Below are positions 55,840 through 64,000 of a stretch of DNA of 64,000 bases, one piece after another. The stretch is from Auricularia sp. M13 (Eukaryota; Basidiomycota; Agaricomycetes; Auriculariales; Auriculariaceae), in contig CM073201.1 in NCBI GenBank assembly GCA_037042915.1, positions 3,162,001 to 3,226,000 on the forward strand, written 5' to 3'. Position 1 is the stretch's first letter. Every line of letters starts with the position of its first letter. The position numbers and the translations under genes were made by a program. Below the pieces are notes generated by a model. That model did no database searches. It was not told where the DNA came from and was given only the letters and a program-made list of their open reading frames with translations.

Positions 55840-56985
55840 AATTTCCATACGCACCCCGCGGTTTCCACCCGGGTCGACGACGCTCTGCTCGTCAGCGCAG
55901 ACGACCAATTCGGTCTGCCTGATGACCTCCACCGGGGGGCCAACAGCGACATCGTCCGACTTGTTTCACCACAGACTCGCGATCCGAGCGCAGACGAGCT
56001 CATCTCACAGGTCAGCCAGCATCAATGTCCGTCTTTTCCTTATTACTCACCTTGCTCTAGACCGTCGAGGGCGCGGTCCACCGAATCAGCGCGCATTGTG
56101 TTGCTGCTCTTCCCTGTGGAGTTCGTCAGCTTGAGGTGCATTCCCGCGTATCTCATCCCATACGGCTTCACTCACATCGTCATCAAAGGCCATTGGCATT
56201 ATCCTGTATTTGGTCTGGCAGACGGACCTCCGCGGTCGACCGGCCTTCCCGCCGTACTGCCTTATCACCCTACTGGCGTTTGCGTGTCTTCTCGCAATCT
56301 TCGCAGGTGCTGTCTGCTTCATCGCCATATACCCTGACGACCTCGATTCGATCAGGACTGCCGCGGGCTCTCTGGCCACCATGGCTTACGTCTGCACCGT
56401 TGCCTCGGCTTATGCATGCATAAAGTCGAATACCCACACGGCGCGCGGTTTCGATGTTGCGGCACAACAGGGCGAGTCTGCCGACGACGTCCAACTTGCA
56501 CGACTTGAGGCATTCGGGACGATGGACAGCGCGCCTGTTCCAATGTCGCAGGTCAGCCACTCGTTTCTTTGATTTGCCTTTTTACTCACTCTCTACCAGA
56601 CTCTCGCGATCGCCAGTCATCATGCGCGTCGTGATACGACGCTCTCTACCGGCCTCCAACACCTTGAGGTGCGTGTCCATCCCCCTGCCTCTACCCCCAC
56701 GGCTCAACTATTCAGGTAATCGGCGTCGTGCTGTCCTTGTTCCGGGATACGGTTGCGCGTCGTCGAATGACCTTCCCGCCCTTTTGCATTGTTGCTGTAC
56801 TGGCGTTTGCGTGTCACCTTGTTGTCTTCGGCGGCTCTTCATATCTCCTCGTCATTCTCCCTGGCCGCACGGAATCCATCAAGACCGTCGCGTCCGCAGC
56901 GTCCGCCCTCGCATACTTTCTGTCCGTCGTCTTTTCTTACGCCTGCGTGAAGTCATTCCGTCTCACCCACGCCACGACTGCCTGA
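55840..56985 (+). CDS. Membrane protein with an internally duplicated two-exon module
   Basis: Exons end or lie at ..56010, 56061-56135, 56189-56551, 56600-56668 and 56716-56985, all phase 0. Module 1 (exons two and three) encodes AVHRISAHCVAALPCGVRQL, then FPPYCLITLLAFACLLAIFA and SLATMAYVCTVASAYACIKS. Module 2 (exons four and five) encodes HHARRDTTLSTGLQHLE, then FPPFCIVAVLAFACHLVVFG and SALAYFLSVVFSYACVKS. Each module has two hydrophobic segments, so four membrane spans are likely. Both modules are preceded by SQ and a GTCAGC donor, and their small exons both end in LE. The start is not located; the first exon (TRVDDALLVSADDQFGLPDD) is acidic and has no in-frame ATG. Function unknown. Confidence 0.65.
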
Positions 56986-57376
56986 AAAATTACACACCCT
57001 CCTGTTTCTTGATGTTACCCTGTGTTTCTTCACCTCATGCAGCCGTGTCCCGATTTGTATCATCTGTCACCAGCTTTTACCGACTGCTCAATGAATAGAT
57101 TGCTTTCTTGGTCATTCTCAAAAGAAAACAGAACAGCATGCAATGAACACAAGACTGTCGCAGCGCACTGGTAACAATGTTGAGCTCAACAGCGAGCTTT
57201 AGTGAATGTGTCCACGCACCTCGACCGGGACATCCTTTCTCTCTCCCGCGAAGAATCCGCTCCCATTAAAGGTCTTACTGATGTCATCCATTTCTGTAAC
57301 AAACACACGTCATTCCGATGCCAACGAAAGTGATAGATACATTCAGACACGAGAGAGACAATGTCCATGCAAGTTC

Positions 57377-60300
57377 TTACTCGGACCAGGGTACAACTGC
57401 AGGGTACTGCATCGGCACAGGGGGCTCTCGAAAGAAATAATCAGCGTATGTCTGCGTGTATACGCGCCAGACCTGCTTCTCTAAAGCGGCGAATTCCGCC
57501 TCATCGTTGAACGCCGCAGGCGGCGACGGCAGAGCCGCACGCGGCCATGTTGACACGATACGGTGAAACGCTCTGATCGAGTCTTGCCGCGCGCGCCAGT
57601 CCGTCGCTGTGAGAGGGCTTGGGCCGTCTGGGGCAAATGACGAATCGCCCCAGATCGCACACAGCATACTTTGCCGCTGGAATGCTGTCTCCGTGTTCAA
57701 CGGTTTGCACCATGTGTACGTCCTTCGCAGACAGTCGTCCAGCGCAAACAGCGCTGTACGGAATGTGAGCTCTGCCATGTCCCAAATAATCAAGGTCCTC
57801 CATGCTGCGCTCGGCCACGAGTAGTTCGCGTCGGCCGGGTCCGCGAATGCGGGCAACTCGCGATCGTTGTAGTACATCGGGCCATTCGGCTGCAGCAACT
57901 CGTACAACGTTGTCGCACCGCTCACGGCGGCACCAGCAGCCTGTTCTTCTGCTTTGGGCGCCGAAGAAGACGATGTTGCTGTTGTCGCCGCACAGGCCAC
58001 TGTCGATGGGGTTGGCCGCGTAGAAGACAACGAACATGAACTTGTGCATGCCGCTTCCGGTTGTGCTGCGCTCCCCGTCTCAAACAGCGCCGCTGACGAT
58101 GCCGCTCCTGAGGTAGACGAGGAAGAGGAAGTTGCTGTCGCTGACGGCGGTGCGACTGGCGGCGGTACTGATGACGAGGAGGTCGCCGTGGCACACGTGG
58201 GGGGCGCAGAGGCACTTGTCCGCGCCACCTCCTTTCGCGGCGCTCTACCGCTTCCCGGGAGCGGTGCACTCGGGTACACTTTCTGGTATTCGCTTTCCGG
58301 CAGAGCAAACTTCTGGTTTCGAGTGCGCGAACCAACAGCGCCCAGCGCATCTTGTGGTACCTTTAGCCTAGACAAGCGGTCGTCAGCATCATTCTTTCGC
58401 GCTATCGCATACTCACGGTGCGCGGAATGACTGCGCTGGCCACAGGCGCATCCGGACGGGCTTCTCCTTGGTGTTGAAGTCGTACACCGGCCTCCGACCC
58501 CCATCCAGGTGGAACAAGCGCAGCGGTTTCGTCAATCGCTCGCCGGCGAAGTCTCCACCTTTGCGAATTCCGTCGTGATCGAGGAAGAAAAAAATCCTAC
58601 CACCCATGTAGTCCCACCATTGCGCGTAGTCCTCGTATTCCTCGCGCTGGGCTGCGCCGAACAACTTGAACTCGAGGACACCGTCGTCACCCGCGTCGTC
58701 CTCGGCGTACCAAGTGAACTCCCGCAAGCCGCGCTGGTTGCCCAACTTCTTCCAGCGCCAGCCGGACGGCTCGTACAGGTAGCGCTCGTCCTCCACCGCC
58801 AGCAGTTCGCCGTCGTCCGTGCGCTGCCCTCCGATCTGCGGCTCGAAGTATTGGCTGACTACGGCGATGGCGGAGCCGTCGGGGTTCACGCGCGTCATGT
58901 CTACGTCGTCGTCGTCTTCCAAGTCCTCCCAGTGCTCGTGCTCGCTGTCTGATGATGCGTCCTGCGTTGTCGCCACTGTCGAGTGTGGTGCGGAAGCCGT
59001 TGTTGATGAAGCCGCGCTGGTTGTATTTGAGGACGCCTCAGCAACCGAGGCTTCGCACGCCATCTCCACCTCAAGTTGCTCATCTTCGTCGTCGTCGTCC
59101 ATAACCAAGCGCGCGGGCTCTTGCTCCTGGCGCAGTCCAAGCTGAAGTCCCCACTCAGTATCCTTCGCCACTGGAATCACCTTCCGCAGTATGTTCCGCC
59201 AATTGCGGGCGTTGTAAGTTGTGACCTCCCGCACAGGCTGCGTCGCCAGGACCCGCATGCGATGCGGACGGAGCCTCATCCACGACGCAATCATGTATGA
59301 TCGTTTCCTCTCTTCTCCGGCGAAGCCTACTAGGTGCTCCATGATGGGTATCAGTAAGTCTCGTCCCGGATTTGCATTCAGGTCGACGGGGAAGTCGGGC
59401 GCGTCCTTGAGCATTTTCATCCGCTCCTCGTCCCGACCCAGGGTCAAACCGACCTGCTCGGCCGCCGGAGTCCATGGCTGCGGCCACCATTCCGGCAACG
59501 CTGGGAGCCCGTCGTGGCGTCGACCGTAAGTGAACCTCTGATGCAGTACGGAAGGTTCCCTCTCGCTCGTGTTCAACTTGTTCGTCTTGCGCTTCTTGTC
59601 GCTCGTGTCCCGCGCCTTATTGCCCTTAGCTGCTTAGTCCCGTGCACGTAAGCATTCAAGTTCAGCTGTTAATACACCCCTATGCTTACCGTCCCGCTTG
59701 CGTTTTGTTCTCCCGCTGCTCTCTGGTCCCTCAACGGCTCCAGGAATTGTTGACGTCTCGACGTCACTGTAGTCTACCACTCCATGACCATGAACATCAG
59801 ACACGAGACTCAGTGCGGCCAGAGGCAACTTACCTTTACGCATCATCGTCTTCTGTGAGATGCCGGACGCAGATGGAGTCGGTGCCAATGGCAGCGTCGT
59901 CCGCGTGGCATCGGCAGATGTTGCCGAAGATGTCGGCGGCGGTGGCGGCGGTGGGGCGCTGGACGCTGAAGCATCGGCTGCCAATGGCACCATCGTCGGC
60001 GGCGGAGCCAGAGCTGTTGCCGGTGGCGCCGGCGGTGGTGGCGCACGGGCGCTGAACGCTGAACTATCTGCTGCCAATGGCACCATCGTCGGCGGCGGAG
60101 CCAGCGCTGTTGCCGATGACTGCGGTGGCAGCAGCGACGGCGGCTGCGGCGCGTAATCGTCGCCCATCACCACGTCCTCGTCCGTTCGCCGTACGTCGTC
60201 TCGCATGACGACGTCGTTGTCCGCTTGTGTCACGTCGTCTCCCATCACCACGTCGTTGTCCCTGGGCTGCATCCCGTAGTCGAGCTGCGCCGGTCCATCG

Positions 60301-62177
60301 TCTTCTATCGGGTGCGGCGCTGGGTTCTGCTGGCCACCTCGCAGGTCGATGTCCTCTTGAACTGCGCGCACATGCGGTAACATGCGCATATCGTTCCACG
60401 CCTCTCTGACATACTGCAGTTCCAGCAGCTGCGGTATCCACACCGGTCCATCCGGCACAAAGTGCTCTGCAGGCGGCTGGAATCCAGGGTTGACCACCTC
60501 GACATGAAACACGGGCACGCCGTACTGCGCATAGCACTGCGCGACGTCGATGTCGTCCGTGAACACTCCCCGAGTCCAACGGCGAACCTGGGGATCGCGC
60601 GCGTCCGCCGGCGGCAGCATTGGTGGGTTCTTCAGTCGTTCTTCGTACCCGCGCAGCCAGAGACGGCAGCGCAGGTACGAGTTCCACCCTCGCACCTCCA
60701 GTATACTGCGCTGGAAGCTCGCCAGCACCTCGACAATATCCCGCGGCGAAAGCGGATAACGCTTCAGGAGGTCCAGCGACAGTTTCGCTTGCGCGACAGC
60801 GTTGAAGGGCTGGCCGACGAACTTTGGATATTTCTTCATGAAGTTCTCGAATCGCCCATAGTCGATCTTCCATGCGTCGATGAGCGCTTGAACGAGTTCT
60901 GGAGAGAGGTAGTACGCGTCATCCCCGCACGGCCTAAAATGCCGCATGAAGTCGGGGATGTACCAAGCAATGTCGCCTGTCAGACTTCTGTGCTCGTTCT
61001 TGTGCGGCATACCGTCCTTGCGCATCATCGGGATGAACGCCGCATGCCACTGCCCGACCTGGTGCCACTGAGCGTATCTAGACATCTCAGCGGGCCCAAA
61101 GCGTCCATCAGTCCGTCGTCTCGGGGTCTTGCCGGCCGGAAGTGGTGGAATGTAGTCTACGTTCGTCCGTATGTAAACCAGGTTGCCGTTGGGGTTCGGC
61201 CTTGGCGCACGCAAAAGCGTGTAGGCCACGAAGTAGCCGTGCCGCCGAAGTGTGGGCGCCAGGGGGTCGTTGCGGTATACTTCCCGCGGCAGCGAGTTCC
61301 ACAGCACATACGGAGCCGCAGAAAGCGGTATAGGAGGCGGAGGGAGTCGCCGGCGAAACTCTTCTTCCTGCTGCTCGCGCACTTCCTTGTCCCGCAGAGT
61401 ACCCGTCATGAGTTCCGCGAGCTTAATTTCATGGCTGGTTTTCTCCTCCCATGCCTCCGCCTCGTTGAGCCAGTCCCGCTCAAGATGGTGCAGCAGGTCT
61501 TCTGGGCTCGTGAATGCCGCCTCGTCCGGGCGCCACGGTGGCGGTAAAGGCATAGGCCCGAGTACGAAGCTGCTTTCGTGTGCAGTGCCGTCTGGCGGAG
61601 ACTGAAGCAGCCACTCGTGCCAGGGCGCATGGTCGAACGGGAACTTGGGTGGCTCCCGCCATGGAGTCTCCAACTTCACGAGCGCGTCGTTGACGTGCCG
61701 CGTGCGCCGTTTGCGGAGCATTTCAGTCTTCTGAATAACTTCGACGCATTTAACAAATCTCATCACAACCCGGTCTTGCAAGTCTCCGCGTTGGAGCACT
61801 CGCGCCGGTCGCTCGAGTGTGGACAAGTTCACCAATGTGAGCTCCTTCTCTGTTGACGCGAGGAACGCCGACGGCATGCCCGTCCCGCTGTACCAGTGAT
61901 TAATTCATGCCGGCCGGCGAGTCGATTTAGCTGCTCACCTTTCCAACGGCGGAGTCTTCTCGCGCTCGCGCCGCTCCGCCTCACGCTCATCGGCTTCCTT
62001 CTTCTGCGCAGCGGCGTACTTTTCCCGTTCCCTTTCCAGATTGTCCCGTGCCAGCTGCTCTTCAACGTCTTCTTTTCTGCGTGTCAGCGCGACAGCTCGC
62101 ATGACACGCACGCGCAAAATACCTCGCTCCTCAAGAGTTCTGTCCCGAATATTGCTGATCCGCCCGTGCGATGACAT
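57377..62177 (-). CDS. Large protein of unknown function, 1,546 aa, agaricomycete-type family
   Basis: Four exons fit in phase: 61939-62177, 59690-61887, 58417-59629 and 57381-58367 with stop at 57377. It starts MSSHGRISNIRDRTLEERGI with a highly charged coiled-coil stretch (LEREREKYAAAQKKEADERE). A long region with WHEWLLQSP, PYVLWNSLPREVYRNDPLAP and RWTRGVFTDDIDVAQCYAQY followed by GVPVFHVEVV gives an (R)GxFTDD..A...GVPV signature seen in large multicopy mushroom proteins. Low-complexity linkers come next: repeated DNDVVMGDDV units and two copies of TALAPPPTMVPLAAD. Basic RTKRKRDGKH and KKRKTNK could be nuclear signals. A further conserved-looking part (FTWYAEDDAG, AQWWDYMGGRIFFFLDHDG) and TWCKPLNTETAFQRQSMLCA follow. 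I know no function; a link to mobile DNA is possible but not shown. Confidence 0.78.
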
Positions 62178-62389
62178 CGTGAGTTACTGTGTCCACGGGT
62201 CCGAGTGCCATTCAGCTGCATTCAAAGCCGGGCCGTTACGGACTTACAGTGCGTATTCGGAGGGTGTGGTCGTTGTGCGCGACGTGATTTTTGTCCTTCC
62301 CTTTTTGCTGGCTATCTATCTTATTGTGAGCAACCTCTACATCAATACGGGTATCACTGCTCTGTACTGGGCAATGGGACGACAGCCGT

Positions 62390-63600
62390 TGGCGCGGTCA
62401 TCAACTGTGTCAGAGGTACAAACCAGTACAAGTCCGACTACCATTGACGCCTGGCCAGCGGGCAGCACAAATCAGTGCGAGGCGGGCTGGCCTCAAGGAG
62501 GCAGGAAGGGCGAGGATCAAGTAAAGCATGACACCACCGACAGTACTTACCCGTTGCAGAGGGATGCTCGACAATTGGATCTTCGCCTCTCGTGCGCGTT
62601 TTGGTGTCTATGTATGATATGATGATTCAACGAAACATTCATGACAGGGCGACACAGGTGACGGACGAGACGATCATGAACGACGCCCGAAGGGCTCAAC
62701 GACGTCAGAGGTACCAATCAGTACAAGTCGGACTACCGTTGAGCCCTGCCTCGGGTCAGCCTGCGGCACAGACCAGTGCGAGGCGGGCTGGCGCACGAGA
62801 GCGCGGCCCCTCACCGCTGATGAAGTTGAAAGAAGCCAGGACCGTACTTACCGTCGCAGACGCGTGCTCGAGCCCTGGTTGTTCGCCTGTCGTCCGTCTG
62901 ACGGTGTCTATGACCTCGTTGAGTAAAACAATTCATGAAGCCGAGCAACGTGAAGCACGACACGATGAGGAAGGACCCCGGAACGACTCAACGTCGTCAG
63001 AGGTACCAATCAGTACAAGTCTGACTACGGTTGAGCCCTGCCTCGGGCCAGCCGGCGGCACAAACCAGTGCGAGGCGCGCTGGCGCTCGAGAGCGCAGCC
63101 CTCAGATGAGGTTGCAGTGATGGGCGGGGTATAAGAGGGGACGAGCAGCACAAGTACGTACCGGCGCAGACAGTTGGCGTTGGCGTTGGGTGTTCGCCTG
63201 TGATGGGCGTTGGGGCTGTCTAGACTGTAGGAGACAATGAGTAAAGAGTTAATGAAAGGGAGGTGGGTGAAGGACGAGACAATGCGCATCGACGGTCGAG
63301 AGGTCAACGTCGTCAGAGGTACCAATCAGTACAAGTCTGACTAGCGTTGACGCCAGGCCAGCGGGCGGCACAAATCAGTGCGAGGCGCGCTGGCGCTCGA
63401 GACGCAGCCAAATGAGGGTGTAGTCATGGAAGCAAGCAGCCAGCGACAAGACTTACCTTCGCTCGACGCCCTCGACTGACTGATGCTTTGTTGCCAGTGT
63501 CCTCGAGGAAGAACTCCAACGATGCTAGAGGTACAACACAGTACACTAGCGTCGAGAAGCTCTCGTCAGCGTGCGGCACAACTCAGTGCGGGCGCGCTGG
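62390..63600. repeat. Tandem array of about five diverged 0.3-kb units
   Basis: The core GTCAGAGGTACCAATCAGTA with following CAAGTC-GACTA recurs near 62407, 62703, 62996 and 63312, with a weaker copy at about 63527. Each core is followed by a GCACAAATCAGTGCGAGGCG-like block and, later, a CTTACC that would be a splice donor on the minus strand. Units differ in length (about 290-320 bp). The array starts about 200 bp upstream of the 1,546-aa gene on its promoter side. No convincing protein is encoded. Confidence 0.85.
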
Positions 63601-64000
63601 GTCTTGAGTGTTAGGCAAGATGCGGCGCTTCCCGCCGGCCGCAGATTTACTCGCGGTCGGCGCCCGAAACCGCGCAATTGCGCCGAGTCAACGGATCCCG
63701 AGCGGCTAACACGACATTTTGACGACGAATGTTGTTTCCTCACACCCCAGACTTGTATTTTAACCGCAGAACAGAAATAATTAGCGAGAAACATATCTAT
63801 GAAATCCCTTTGCCTCTGGTGACGCGTGTTTTCCTTCGAATCTTCTCCGCGAACCTACCGTTACACAGCCCATTGATCCAACTGGCTTCTACCCGAAAAA
63901 GGCTATTCCCCACCTTCTGAAACGTCAGCGGCTTAACATTCGTCCAACACGCCACCGTTCAATACAGCGCTTCTCGGGTTTCTTGGCGAGGCCACTTTTT
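63601..64000. other. Right edge, no supported gene
   Basis: A plus-strand frame at 63729-63920 has no recognisable motif; the sequence ends before any gene can be judged. Confidence 0.45.

Noticed and set aside
57199-57293. A possible extra last exon of the 1,546-aa gene reached by a GTAAGA donor at 57380
   Set aside because: Splicing there gives a stop after two codons; the simple TAA at 57377 is the more economical end.
62933-63325. A 130-aa minus-strand frame within the tandem array
   Set aside because: It spans parts of two repeat units that do not keep the same frame, and it shows no conserved motif; the open frame is probably due to composition.

Overview
This is nuclear DNA of a basidiomycete fungus, most probably an agaricomycete. 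Genes are dense on both strands and cut into many exons by introns mostly 45-65 bp long, with GTRNGT-type donors (GTGCGT is common), CTRAY-like branch sites and NAG acceptors. Exons are GC-rich, several promoters carry a TATA box 30-110 bp before the start codon, and several genes belong to families familiar from mushrooms (TKL kinase-WD40 fusions, EF-hand/ZZ proteins, con-13, LysM proteins, PLAC8). There is no bacterial operon structure and no CRISPR array. I read the exon structures by eye from splice motifs and phase; most were checked for frame through to the stop codon.

1-12.5 kb: the 5' half of Mediator MED14; a 449-bp foldback element 48 bp before its start; a truncated P-loop-like gene; a PLAC8 gene; a TKL kinase fused to a seven-bladed WD40 propeller; a tRNA-Asp; an unknown 277-aa gene; and a complete Scy1/Cex1-type pseudokinase-HEAT gene. 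12.5-22.3 kb: a 13-exon EF-hand/ZZ gene (1,015 aa) whose third intron holds a 2.4-kb hAT-like element; a 712-bp Tc1/mariner-like element; and a complete eIF5-mimic (5MP/BZW) gene.

22.3-37 kb: a small secreted protein; a TKL-like pseudokinase gene; a 786-bp PIF/Harbinger-like MITE; eIF1A with an unusually long third intron; and an extended SDR reductase split by a 350-bp transposon in its last exon. 37-50 kb is rich in oxidoreductases: an SDR with a broken partial copy beside it, a second classical SDR, and a scrambled FAD-monooxygenase pseudogene. It also carries a con-13 metallopeptidase-like secreted protein, three unknown genes, and a secreted protein joining a bacterial-type lysozyme-like domain to two LysM domains.

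50-64 kb is the accessory end: an intron-bearing DDE integrase-like gene with a partial copy of its own 5' exons upstream, an AT-rich palindrome cluster, a membrane protein built by internal duplication of a two-exon module, a 1,546-aa gene of unknown function, and a tandem array of about five 0.3-kb units next to that gene's start.

MED14 (transcription), Cex1 (tRNA export), 5MP and eIF1A (translation start) are housekeeping genes. The other recognised genes suggest signalling (two TKL-type genes, the EF-hand protein), secretion, and a local group of reductases. I see no single pathway joining them. The most recurrent theme is small non-autonomous DNA transposons lying inside introns or just outside coding regions, with one exception that has broken a gene.
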